Origin: Paramagnetospirillum marisnigri
GTDB taxonomy: Bacteria > Pseudomonadota > Alphaproteobacteria > Rhodospirillales > Magnetospirillaceae
Direction: 5' to 3'
Assembly (NCBI RefSeq): GCF_001650715.1
Contig: NZ_LWQT01000066.1
Location: forward strand, 206,854 to 270,853
Length of the DNA stretch: 64,000 nt
The position numbers were made by a program, and so were the translations under genes. This document shows, piece after piece, positions 1-8,296 of the stretch. Under the pieces are notes generated by a model. That model made no database searches and was not told the DNA's origin. It saw only the letters and a program-made list of their open reading frames with translations. How positions within the stretch are numbered: position 1 is the stretch's first letter; each line of letters opens with the position of its first letter.

Positions 1-1
1 C

Positions 2-1750
2 TTCAGCCGCAAGAAGCATGATGCCGGGTTTCCCGAGCACGCCATCGCCTATTGCCTGGCCGAGGCCGGAATCCAACTGAACGACGTGGACCACGTGGTG
101 TTCTACGACAAGCCGTTCCTGAAATTCGAACGGCTGCTGGAGACCTATGTCTCCTTCGCGCCCAAGGGCTTCACCTCGTTCAAGGCGGCCATGCCGGTCT
201 GGCTGAAGGAGAAGCTGTTCCAGAAGGACCTGCTGTCTCGGGAACTGAAACGTTTCGCCAATGACTTCGACTGGCTGAACAAGCTGCTGTTTGCCGAGCA
301 CCATCTCAGTCACGCCGCCTCGGCCTTCTTCCCCTCTCCCTTCGAGGACGCCGCCGTCCTGACCATGGACGGCGTCGGCGAATGGACCACCACCTCTCTG
401 GCCATGGGATCGGGCAACCGGCTGGAGATTCACAAGGAACTGCACTTCCCCCATTCCCTGGGGCTGCTGTATTCCGCCTTCACCTACTATACCGGCTTCA
501 AGGTCAATTCCGGCGAATACAAGCTGATGGGCCTCGCCCCCTATGGCGAGCCCAAATACACAAAGCTGATCCTGGACAATCTGGTCGATCTGAAGGAGGA
601 CGGCAGCTTCCGGCTCGACCAGTCCTATTTCGACTATTGCACCGGCCTGACCATGACCAACGACCGGTTCGCCGCCCTGTTCGGCCAACCGGTGCGCCGG
701 GCCGACAAGGACCAGCTGACCCAGTTCCACATGGACATCGCCGCCTCCATCCAGGAGGTCACCGAGATCATCGTGTCCAAGCTGTGCCGGGGCATCAAGG
801 CCGAGACCGGGGCGAAAAACCTGTGCCTGGCGGGTGGCGTGGCGCTGAACTGCGTCGCCAATGGCAAGATCCTGCGCCAGGGCATCTTCGACAATATCTG
901 GATCCAGCCGGCCGCCGGTGACGCCGGTGGCGCGCTGGGCGCCGCCCTGGCGGGCTATCACCTGTTCAAGGGCCAGCCGCGCCAGGTGGCGGGAAACGGC
1001 AAGGATTCCATGAAGGGCTCCTATCTGGGGCCGGTGTTCGAGCAGGCCGACATCGAGGCGCGCCTGACCCAGGCCGGGGCCAGGTTTTCCGTACTGGGCG
1101 AGGACGAGGTCATCGCCGCCACCGCCCAGGCCCTGGCCGATGAAAAGGCGGTGGGCTGGATGCAGGGCCGCATGGAATTCGGCCCCCGCGCCCTGGGTGG
1201 CCGCTCCATCCTGGGCGATCCCCGCTCGCCCTCCATGCAGAAGACCCTGAACCTCAAGGTCAAGTACCGCGAGAGCTTCCGCCCCTTCGCGCCGTCGGTG
1301 CTGCGGGAAGACGTGGCCGAGTGGTTCGATCTGGACGGCGATTCGCCCTATATGCTGCTGGTGGCCCCGGTGGCGGAAAAGCACCGCCGCGTCATGACCG
1401 AGGACGAGAACAAGCTGTTCGGCATCGACAAGCTGAACGTGCCGCGCTCGAGTTTACCCGCCATCACCCATGTGGACTATTCCGCCCGGGTGCAGACCAT
1501 CCATGCCGACACCAATCCGCGCTACCACGCGCTGATTTCCGCCTTCAAGGGCCTCACCGGCTGTGGCGTGGTGGTCAATACCAGCTTCAATGTGCGCGGC
1601 GAGCCCATCGTCTGCACACCGGAAGACGCCTTCCGCTGCTTCATGGGATCGGAGATCGAGGTCCTCGTGGTGGGCAACTGCTTCCTGAAGAAGGAAGAGC
1701 AGGACGAAGGCCTGAAGCTCGACTACAAGAACGCCTTCGAACTGGATTAG
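2..1750 (+). CDS. NodU/CmcH-type carbamoyltransferase, 5' end outside window
   Basis: The reading frame is open from base 2 of the window to the stop at 1748-1750 (582 visible residues). The start codon is therefore upstream and the in-frame GTG at 86 is not the true start. The family transfers a carbamoyl group from carbamoyl phosphate to a sugar or antibiotic hydroxyl. Visible family features are the N-terminal sugar-kinase-fold segment with HHLSHAASAFFPSPF and a MDGVGEWTTTS stretch, a SGEYKLMGLAPYG block, and the C-terminal YrdC-like signature FGPRALGGRSILGDPR near 1180-1222. Family members are about 600 residues, so only some 20-30 residues are missing. It lies convergent to holA and probably belongs to a glycan cluster continuing to the left. 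The acceptor sugar cannot be told from the sequence. Confidence 0.9.
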   Translation, partial: FSRKKHDAGFPEHAIAYCLAEAGIQLNDVDHVVFYDKPFLKFERLLETYVSFAPKGFTSFKAAMPVWLKEKLFQKDLLSRELKRFANDFDWLNKLLFAEHHLSHAASAFFPSPFEDAAVLTMDGVGEWTTTSLAMGSGNRLEIHKELHFPHSLGLLYSAFTYYTGFKVNSGEYKLMGLAPYGEPKYTKLILDNLVDLKEDGSFRLDQSYFDYCTGLTMTNDRFAALFGQPVRRADKDQLTQFHMDIAASIQEVTEIIVSKLCRGIKAETGAKNLCLAGGVALNCVANGKILRQGIFDNIWIQPAAGDAGGALGAALAGYHLFKGQPRQVAGNGKDSMKGSYLGPVFEQADIEARLTQAGARFSVLGEDEVIAATAQALADEKAVGWMQGRMEFGPRALGGRSILGDPRSPSMQKTLNLKVKYRESFRPFAPSVLREDVAEWFDLDGDSPYMLLVAPVAEKHRRVMTEDENKLFGIDKLNVPRSSLPAITHVDYSARVQTIHADTNPRYHALISAFKGLTGCGVVVNTSFNVRGEPIVCTPEDAFRCFMGSEIEVLVVGNCFLKKEEQDEGLKLDYKNAFELD

Positions 1751-1763
1751 GGCGAGCCGCCCC

Positions 1764-2786
1764 TTATCGCCGCGCCGCGGCGCGGGCGATCATCATCAAG
1801 GCCCGCGAAGTGATCTCGGCGGCGGGCATGCCGGTGGTCTTGCAATCCAGCTCCGCCTCGGTCAGCAGGTCCAGCGCCTTGCCCAGCCGGTCGGCGGGCC
1901 AGCGCGAGAGCTGGCGGCGGAAGCGGTCGGCGGCCTTGAAGATCACCGGCGGCTTCAGCGCCGCCATGGCCTGATCCGGTGTCTTGCCCTGGGCCACCCC
2001 CCCGGCGGCCAGGTGCAGGCGCATGAAGTGCCGCGCCACCGAGCGCAGCATCTGGATGGGCGAGGCGCCTTCCCGCAACAGCCGGTCCAGCACCCGCTGG
2101 GCGCCCACGTGGTCGCCATCGGCGGTATCCAGTGCCAGATCGTCCAGGCCCAGGGCGGCGGTATCGCCGATACAGGCGGTGGCATCGGCCAGGGACACCC
2201 GGCCGGGACCGCCCATATACAGCGCCAGCTTGCCCATTTCCGCCCGGGTCAGGCGGCGGTCGCCGCCGAGATGGTCCACCAGATAGGCCATGGCGTCGGG
2301 GTCGGCGGTCAGCCCGGCGGTCTTCAACTCGTCCTGGATCACCCCGGCCAGCGAGCCGCCCTCGTCGCCGTAGCAGGCCAGGGCCGCCGCGTTGTCGGCG
2401 CCCTCGAAAAGCTTGCGCAAGCTGGAGCGCGGCCCCAACTCGCCGCCTTCCACCACCACCAGGGCATCACCCAGGGGATTGGCCAGGAAGGAGGATAGCA
2501 CCGAGGTCTGGCCGTCACCGGCATCGCGCAGCACCACCACCCGGCGGCCACCGCCGAAGGCCATGGCGGCGGCTTCGTCGGACAGGCGCGACGGTGTTTC
2601 CTTCAGGGAGGCCGGGGTCAGTTCGGTGACGCGGAAGGGATCGGACAGGTCAGGGACCACCCCCTTCATCAGGCGCTGGACCCGCTCATTGACCAGTCCC
2701 AGATCGGGGCCGAACACTAGAACCGCCCTCGCCGCCGCGTCGGGCGACTTCAGGAAGGCCTCGATGCGGGCACCGGAAAGCTTCAA
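1764..2786 (-). CDS. holA: DNA polymerase III delta subunit
   Basis: This 340-residue protein matches HolA, the clamp-loader delta subunit that opens the beta sliding clamp. It starts [15 protein letters not shown], then shows the degenerate nucleotide-fold region VLVFGPDLGLVNERVQRL and a helical C-terminal half ending in the typical SPIQMLRSVARHFMRLHLA collar region. Length is normal for the family. The start overlaps the end of the lptE gene by 4 bases (2783-2786), the usual alphaproteobacterial leuS-lptE-holA order. That arrangement supports both calls and suggests translational coupling. Confidence 0.95.
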   Translation of the reverse strand: MKLSGARIEAFLKSPDAAARAVLVFGPDLGLVNERVQRLMKGVVPDLSDPFRVTELTPASLKETPSRLSDEAAAMAFGGGRRVVVLRDAGDGQTSVLSSFLANPLGDALVVVEGGELGPRSSLRKLFEGADNAAALACYGDEGGSLAGVIQDELKTAGLTADPDAMAYLVDHLGGDRRLTRAEMGKLALYMGGPGRVSLADATACIGDTAALGLDDLALDTADGDHVGAQRVLDRLLREGASPIQMLRSVARHFMRLHLAAGGVAQGKTPDQAMAALKPPVIFKAADRFRRQLSRWPADRLGKALDLLTEAELDCKTTGMPAAEITSRALMMIARAAARR

Positions 2787-3373
2787 GGCCGCGCCGCCGG
2801 AGCCCCGGGCCGAACATAGGGCTTGATTTCGTCGGATTGGAGCCGCTGGAACCGGGGGTCCTTGGGATTGGCCCGATAGGCGGCAATGGCGACCGCCACC
2901 TGGCTGCGGATATCGTCGGCGAGTTGAGCCACCGCCCGTTCCTCGGCGTCGCGCTCCATGGCGACGCTGGCATAGCGCGGCCCCAGATAATCGAAATAGA
3001 CCACGGTCTTGACTTGGCCACTCGCGAGGCTGACACCGTCGCCGCTCAAACTGATGGACGCATTCATGGTCAGGCTGCCCAGGGTGGCGAAGGAATCCCG
3101 CCGGTAGCCCATGTCCGATGCCGAGGAGGTCACATCGACGGCCAGATTGAAGCGGGGCGCTCCCGGCTCCCCCTGGGGAGTCAGCCGCTGGACCAGGGCG
3201 TTGCGCAACTGCTGTCCCAGGCGATCCTTGATGGGCTGGATGCGGATCTGCGCCAGATCGGCCGATACCGGCGAATCGGCGTCGCCTCTCTTGCCATATA
3301 TGGGGCTGAAGCCGCAGCCCACGGGCCCCAGCGCCAGCAAAGCGATGACGAAAGCGACTCTAGACCACCACAT
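2783..3373 (-). CDS. lptE: LPS-assembly lipoprotein LptE
   Basis: This 196-residue protein has an N-terminal hydrophobic signal segment followed by a lipobox ending PVGC (Cys at about residue 20) and then GFSPIYG, the signature start of mature LptE/RlpB. LptE plugs the LptD beta barrel in the outer membrane for LPS insertion. The -3 residue of the lipobox is proline rather than leucine, which is a little unusual. Its start overlaps the end of leuS by 14 bases and its end overlaps holA by 4, so the three genes are one transcription unit. Confidence 0.9.
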   Translation of the reverse strand: MWWSRVAFVIALLALGPVGCGFSPIYGKRGDADSPVSADLAQIRIQPIKDRLGQQLRNALVQRLTPQGEPGAPRFNLAVDVTSSASDMGYRRDSFATLGSLTMNASISLSGDGVSLASGQVKTVVYFDYLGPRYASVAMERDAEERAVAQLADDIRSQVAVAIAAYRANPKDPRFQRLQSDEIKPYVRPGAPAARP

Positions 3374-5936
3374 TGACGATCCGATTGGGCACGACCACCA
3401 CCTTGCGCGGCAGCTTCCCCGACATTGCCGAAATCACCTGGGGATGCGCAAGCGCCGTCTGCTCCGCCAGACCGGAATCAGCATCCTTGGGCAGCTCGAT
3501 TGTGGCGCGCAGCTTGCCATTGACCTGCACCGCCAGGGTGACTGAATCCTCCACCAGCAGCGCGGGTTCCGCCACCGGCCAGGCCTGCTCGACCAGCAAT
3601 CCGTCGCCGCCCAGTTCGGCCCACATCTCCTCGGCCAGATGCGGCATCATGGGACCGATCAGCCGGGCCGCCGCCTCCAGTCCCTCGCGCAGCACCCAGG
3701 CGCCGCCCTTGGCGCCCACCGGGATTTCCGCCAGACCATTGGTCATCTCGCGGATACGGGCCACCGCCTTGTTGAAGTGGAAGCGCTCCAGGTCCTCGCC
3801 CACCTGGGCGATGGTCTTGTGCACCAGGCGCCGCGCCTTCAGTGCCTCGTCCCCCAGTTCCGGCATGGCCGCGCCTCGGGGCGGCAGCTCGGCCAGGATG
3901 GTCATGCGCCACAGCCGGTTGACATAGCGCCAGGCTCCGTCGATGCCGGATTCGGTCCAGTCCAGGTCACGTTCGGGCGGGCTGTCCGACAGCATGAACA
4001 GCCTGGCGGTATCGGCGCCGTAACCATCGATGATGCCGGCCGGGTCCACCACGTTCTTCTTGGACTTGCTCATCTTCTCCGAGCGGCCGCCGGTGACCGG
4101 GGCGCCGGTCTCGGCATGGATCAGGGAGCCGCCGGGGCCGGGAGCGACCTCGGTGGGATACAGCCACTGGCCATCGGCCGACTTGTAGGTCTCGTGGCAG
4201 ATCATGCCCTGGGTCAGCAGTCCGGCGAAGGGCTCCTTGACCCCGAGATAGCCGCAATCCTTCAAAGCGCGGGTGAAGAAGCGGGAATAGAGCAGATGCA
4301 GCACCGCATGCTCGATGCCGCCGATATACTGGTCCACCGACATCCAGTAATCCGCTGCCGCCCGGTCGAAGGCCACGTCGGCGCGGTCGGGCGAGGTGTA
4401 GCGGGCGAAATACCAGCTGGACTCGAAGAAGGTGTCGAAAGTGTCGGTCTCGCGCCGGGCGGGCTTGCCGCAGCACGGACAGTTCACCAGCTTCCAGGTG
4501 GGGTGATGGTCCAGCGGATTGCCCGGCCGGTCGAAGGTGACGTCCTCGGGCAGCCGCACCGGCAGGTCGGCCTCTGGCACCGGCACCACGCCGCAGGATT
4601 CGCAATGGATCACCGGGATGGGGCAGCCCCAATAGCGCTGGCGCGACACGCCCCAATCGCGCAGGCGGAAATTAACCGTGCGCTCGCCGCGCTTGGTCTC
4701 CTCGATGCGGCGAATGGCCTCGGCCTTGGCCGCCTCCACGCTCAACCCGTCGAGGAAACGGGAATTGATGGCGGTGCCGTCGCCGGTATAGGCCTCGCCC
4801 CGGGCAATGGCGGCAACCACCCCATCCTTGTCCGCGGCGGGCTCCACCACCTGAGTATAGCCCAGGCCATATTTGTTGGCGAAATCCAGGTCGCGCTGGT
4901 CATGGGCGGGACAGCCGAAAATGGCGCCCGAGCCGTAATCCATCAGCACGAAATTGGCCACATAAACCGGCAGGGTCCAGGCGGGGTCGAAGGGATGCAC
5001 CGCCCGCAGGCCGGTGTCGAGGCCCTTCTTCTCGGCGGTCTCGATGGCCGCTTCCGAGGTGCCCATGCGGTTGCACTCGGCGACGAACTCGGCCAGTTCC
5101 GCATTGGACGCCGCCAGTTCGGCGGCCAGGGGATGGTTGGCGGCGATGGCGATGAATTTGGCGCCGAACAGGGTGTCGGGCCGGGTAGTGAAGATTTCCA
5201 GCCGGTCGGAGCGGCCCGCGAGATCGAACATCAGCCGCGCCCCTTCCGAGCGGCCGATCCAGTTCTCCTGCATCAGGCGGACGCGTTCGGGCCAGCGTTC
5301 CAGGGTGGCGAGGCTGTCGAGCAGGTCCTGGGCATAGGCGGTGATCTTGAGGAACCACTGCGACAGCAGCCGCTTTTCCACCAGGGCGCCCGAGCGCCAG
5401 CCGCGCCCGTCGATCACCTGCTCGTTGGCGAGAACCGTGTTCTCCTCCGGATCCCAGTTGACCCAGGATTCCTTGCGATAGACCAGCCCGGCCTTGAGGA
5501 AGTCCAGGAACATCTTCTGTTCATGGCGGTAGTATTCGGGTTCGCAGGTGGCGACCTCGCGCCGCCAGTCATAGGACAGGCCCATGGACTTGAGCTGCTC
5601 GCGCATGGCGGCGATGTTCTCGCGCGTCCATTTGGCGGGATGGACCTTGTTCTGGATGGCGGCGTTCTCGGCGGGCAGGCCGAAGGCGTCCCAGCCCATG
5701 GGATGCAGGACGTTGAAGCCCTTGGCCCGCTTGTAGCGCGCCACCACGTCGCCCAGGGTGTAGTTGCGCACATGCCCCATATGGATGCGTCCCGATGGAT
5801 AGGGAAACATCTCGAGCACATAATATTTGGGGCAGTAGGGATCCTCGCTCACCTCGAAGCAACGGCGCTCGTCCCAGACGTGCTGCCATTTGGCCTCGGT
5901 TTCCTTGACATTATACCGTTCGTCGGCGCGCGACAT
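3360..5936 (-). CDS. leuS: Leucyl-tRNA synthetase
   Basis: This 858-residue class I aminoacyl-tRNA synthetase carries the HMGH form of the HIGH motif (residues 52-55, following PYPSGRI). It also has the long CP1 editing domain with the threonine-rich [10 protein letters not shown] region, the KMSKSKKNV motif at about residue 620, and a C-terminal anticodon-binding region. It charges tRNA-Leu in the cytoplasm. Length is normal for bacterial LeuRS. It is the first or second gene of a minus-strand unit with the DUF3576 gene upstream and lptE and holA downstream. Confidence 0.98.
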   Translation of the reverse strand: MSRADERYNVKETEAKWQHVWDERRCFEVSEDPYCPKYYVLEMFPYPSGRIHMGHVRNYTLGDVVARYKRAKGFNVLHPMGWDAFGLPAENAAIQNKVHPAKWTRENIAAMREQLKSMGLSYDWRREVATCEPEYYRHEQKMFLDFLKAGLVYRKESWVNWDPEENTVLANEQVIDGRGWRSGALVEKRLLSQWFLKITAYAQDLLDSLATLERWPERVRLMQENWIGRSEGARLMFDLAGRSDRLEIFTTRPDTLFGAKFIAIAANHPLAAELAASNAELAEFVAECNRMGTSEAAIETAEKKGLDTGLRAVHPFDPAWTLPVYVANFVLMDYGSGAIFGCPAHDQRDLDFANKYGLGYTQVVEPAADKDGVVAAIARGEAYTGDGTAINSRFLDGLSVEAAKAEAIRRIEETKRGERTVNFRLRDWGVSRQRYWGCPIPVIHCESCGVVPVPEADLPVRLPEDVTFDRPGNPLDHHPTWKLVNCPCCGKPARRETDTFDTFFESSWYFARYTSPDRADVAFDRAAADYWMSVDQYIGGIEHAVLHLLYSRFFTRALKDCGYLGVKEPFAGLLTQGMICHETYKSADGQWLYPTEVAPGPGGSLIHAETGAPVTGGRSEKMSKSKKNVVDPAGIIDGYGADTARLFMLSDSPPERDLDWTESGIDGAWRYVNRLWRMTILAELPPRGAAMPELGDEALKARRLVHKTIAQVGEDLERFHFNKAVARIREMTNGLAEIPVGAKGGAWVLREGLEAAARLIGPMMPHLAEEMWAELGGDGLLVEQAWPVAEPALLVEDSVTLAVQVNGKLRATIELPKDADSGLAEQTALAHPQVISAMSGKLPRKVVVVPNRIVNVVV

Positions 5937-5987
5937 GTCGTCGTCCGTTGCTGATGGTGCCAGAAATCAAAAAGACGGCCGCCGCCG

Positions 5988-6518
5988 CTATTCGGTGGAG
6001 ACGATGCGCAGCTGGCGGGCCCGGGTCAGGATGGAGTTTTCCAGATCGCTGGCCATGCGGGGATCGACCTTCACATCGACCCAGTTGCCCATGGAATCGC
6101 GGGCCTGCTTGAACAGCGACACCTTGACCCCATCGGCGCGCAGAGTGCGGTCGAGGATGAAGACATTGACCTTGTAGCGCTCGTTGGGCGTCTCGGGCAG
6201 CTGGTACCAGTCGCTGATGATGGTGCCGCCGAAGGCGTCCGCCGTGGTGATGGGCATGAACGAGATGGTGTCCAGCGAGGCCCGCCACAGGAAGGCATTG
6301 ACACCGATGCCGCCGCCTTCGCCCTCTTGCTTGGACTTGCCGAACAACCCCTCGGGGCCGAACACGGTCTCGCGCTTCTCATTGGACATGCGCGGAGCAT
6401 TCTGTCCCTTTTCATAGGTGGGGTAGACCGCCTCTGACTTATCGCAGGCGGACAGGACCACGGCACCGATGAAAGCGGCGACCACGGCAACGGCTCCCGC
6501 AAGGTTTTTCCTCATCAT
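5988..6518 (-). CDS. DUF3576 lipoprotein
   Basis: This 176-residue predicted lipoprotein has a signal segment and a canonical lipobox VLSAC with Cys at residue 25, then a conserved soluble domain containing GIGVNAFLWRASLDTISFMP. The family (DUF3576) is typical of alphaproteobacteria and is usually found immediately upstream of leuS, as here (51-base gap, same strand). Its function is unknown. The linkage to lptE suggests an envelope role, but that is inference. An alternative start lies one codon downstream (MRKNL). Confidence 0.85.
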   Translation of the reverse strand: MMRKNLAGAVAVVAAFIGAVVLSACDKSEAVYPTYEKGQNAPRMSNEKRETVFGPEGLFGKSKQEGEGGGIGVNAFLWRASLDTISFMPITTADAFGGTIISDWYQLPETPNERYKVNVFILDRTLRADGVKVSLFKQARDSMGNWVDVKVDPRMASDLENSILTRARQLRIVSTE

Positions 6519-6827
6519 GTCTCTTCTTCATCCCGCCGCCCTCCTCATCGAAGGCACGGCCTGTTGACAGTGCAGCGGCCCGCGTGGACGGCCCTGCCGA
6601 ACCCGGCCCCGCGAGAATGCAACGAGAGCCGCCCCGGCGGCAAGCAAGAAAGCCCCCACCGCCCGATGTGTTGCCATCATGCCACAGTGCGCGCCTTTCG
6701 ACACAGACGCCGCCCGGTGCGCTTGATCTTTGCCGGGGGCTATGGCGATATGGCCTTCGTTCGTTCATTTGGATAGCGGGTGCGGCCATTGGGGGTCGGT
6801 ATCCGGAAGCCAAAGAGAGGAGATACC
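6519..6827. promoter_or_regulatory. Divergent intergenic region upstream of porin and DUF3576 gene
   Basis: This 309-base non-coding stretch separates two divergent genes. For the porin, the best sigma-70-like match I see is TTGATC at 6723-6728 and CGATAT at 6746-6751 with a 17-base spacer, giving a leader of about 70 bases. A TTGACA occurs at 6564-6569 but has no acceptable -10 at the right distance. The porin has a strong ribosome-binding site (AGAGAGGAGA, 6814-6823). I see no operator or riboswitch. The promoter call is by eye only. Confidence 0.3.
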
Positions 6828-8135
6828 ATGAAGAAGATTCTGTTCGCCAGCACCGCTCTGGTGGCCGCCAGCATGATGCATGCCGGTGCCGCCGAAGCCG
6901 CTGAGAAGATCAAGTTGAATGTTGGCGGCTACAGCAAGTGGTGGGTCGTCGGCGTTTGGCAGTCCGACGCCTTCCAGACCGCCTCGACCACTGGCGGCAT
7001 CCTGAACAACAACCTGGGCGCCGCCGGCTCCAGCGGCACCGCGACCAACGGTTCGGGCCAGCGCTCCAATTTCGACGTCAAGGGCGACAACGAGATTTGG
7101 TTCTCGGGCTCGACCAAGCTGGACAACGGCCTGACCGTCGGCGTGCAGATCAACCTGGAAGCCGGTGGCCACTCCGACCACACCACCGACACCATCGACC
7201 AGAGCTTCGCCTGGATCGAAGGCGGCTTCGGTAAGGTCATCCTGGGCACCCACTCCAACGGCACCGCCCTGACCCACGTCCAGGCCCCCGACGCCGCCAA
7301 CGGCAGCATCGGTGGCTCCATGATGGGCAACAACTTCGCCGTGGCGAAGCCGACCTCGGTCATGGGCATGAACCAGATCGTCGGTTACAGCGGCTCGACC
7401 AACACCACCGCTTTCATCGCCGACGACCGCGCCGAAAAGATCACCTATGTGGCTCCCAGCTTCTACGGTCTGACCGTCGGCGCCAGCTACATCCCGAACG
7501 TGGCCCGTCAGGACGTCCGTACCACTCAGCTGTCGCAGGCTGACGCTTGGGGCGGTACCGCTCTGTATGCCAACACCTTCGGCCCCGTGGGCGTGAAGGC
7601 CTCGGCCGGTTACGTCTACGTCGATCTGTCCTCGGCCGGTCAGACCCTGGGCCTCGACTCGTTCTCTGCCCAGATGTACGGCGCCCAGTTGTCCTATGCC
7701 GGCTTCACCCTGGGCGGCTCCATCCAGATGGCCACCCAGAACAACACCGGCCCGCAGGCCACTCTGACCAACTCGGTGATGTCCACCACCGGAGCCAACA
7801 CCTCGGTCAACCTGTCGGCCGTCAAGGGCGGCGGTCAGCTCGACTTCGGCGGCACCGCCTTCGACGTGTCGTTGATGTACGCTTCCGGTCCGTATGCCGT
7901 CAGCTTCGGCTACTATCGTTCCGAAGTTAAGGGCCTGCTGGCCAACAGCGGCAACGACGTGATCGAGTTCTACCAGGCTTCGGGCAAGTACAATCTCGGC
8001 CCGGGCGTGGACGTGCTGGCCACTCTCGGCTATGCCAACTACAAGGACGAGCGTAAGGGCACCATGGGTGTCTCCGACGCCGCCTACGAGAACAGCGGCT
8101 TTGCCGCCATGACCGGTCTGTCGCTGGCCTTCTAA
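6828..8135 (+). CDS. Gram-negative porin
   Basis: This 435-residue outer-membrane porin forms diffusion channels for small solutes. I chose the ATG at 6828 (MKKILFAS) because it has an excellent ribosome-binding site and starts a clean signal peptide with probable cleavage after AEAA (about residue 25). A longer in-frame start at 6780 would put a charged stretch ahead of the signal. The mature protein shows alternating beta-strand patterns such as NFDVKGDNEIWFSG and YKLNLGPG-like strands, and ends in an aromatic-terminated strand (TGLSLAF), the C-terminal Phe signal for BAM assembly. Codon use is very biased, suggesting high expression. The last 187 coding bases are repeated at 10861-11047. 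Confidence 0.93.
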   Translation: MKKILFASTALVAASMMHAGAAEAAEKIKLNVGGYSKWWVVGVWQSDAFQTASTTGGILNNNLGAAGSSGTATNGSGQRSNFDVKGDNEIWFSGSTKLDNGLTVGVQINLEAGGHSDHTTDTIDQSFAWIEGGFGKVILGTHSNGTALTHVQAPDAANGSIGGSMMGNNFAVAKPTSVMGMNQIVGYSGSTNTTAFIADDRAEKITYVAPSFYGLTVGASYIPNVARQDVRTTQLSQADAWGGTALYANTFGPVGVKASAGYVYVDLSSAGQTLGLDSFSAQMYGAQLSYAGFTLGGSIQMATQNNTGPQATLTNSVMSTTGANTSVNLSAVKGGGQLDFGGTAFDVSLMYASGPYAVSFGYYRSEVKGLLANSGNDVIEFYQASGKYNLGPGVDVLATLGYANYKDERKGTMGVSDAAYENSGFAAMTGLSLAF

Positions 8136-8296
8136 TCGGCTCTCGACAACGGTTTAGTCTAGGGAAAGGGTGGCTCCGGCCACCCTTTCTTTTTTCGGAG
8201 CTTATCCTTGGTGCAGGACCTGATCGACACAGCCCTTGGCCATCACCGGGCCGGTCGGCTTGATCTGGCGGTGCCGCTTTACGCGGAAGCCTTGCG
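7949..8296 (+). repeat. Direct repeat copy 1: porin 3' end, terminator, TPR-gene 5' end
   Basis: By eye this block is almost identical to 10861-11069 plus 12117-12258. The second copy is interrupted by an IS481-family element. I see only a few mismatches in the porin part (for example GTGATCGAG versus ACCATCGAG) and none in 8155-8296. Identity stops abruptly after 8296, where the two TPR genes become merely similar. Confidence 0.9.
8165..8196 (+). terminator. Rho-independent terminator after porin
   Basis: A perfect 10-bp stem, AAAGGGTGGC (8165-8174) and GCCACCCTTT (8179-8188), with a TCCG loop, is followed by a seven-T run at 8190-8196. It terminates the porin message. The next gene's ribosome-binding site (GGAG, 8197-8200) starts directly at the end of the T run, so the downstream gene depends on read-through or on a start inside this element. 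Confidence 0.93.

Noticed and set aside
1750..1762. Short GC hairpin between the carbamoyltransferase and holA
   Set aside because: A 5-bp stem with a 3-base loop and no T run is too weak to call a terminator in this GC-rich sequence.
3639..5954. A 771-codon open frame on the plus strand opposite leuS
   Set aside because: It is a shadow of a high-GC coding gene. Its translation is repetitive Gly/Ala/Arg/His text with no family, while the minus strand encodes a complete LeuRS.
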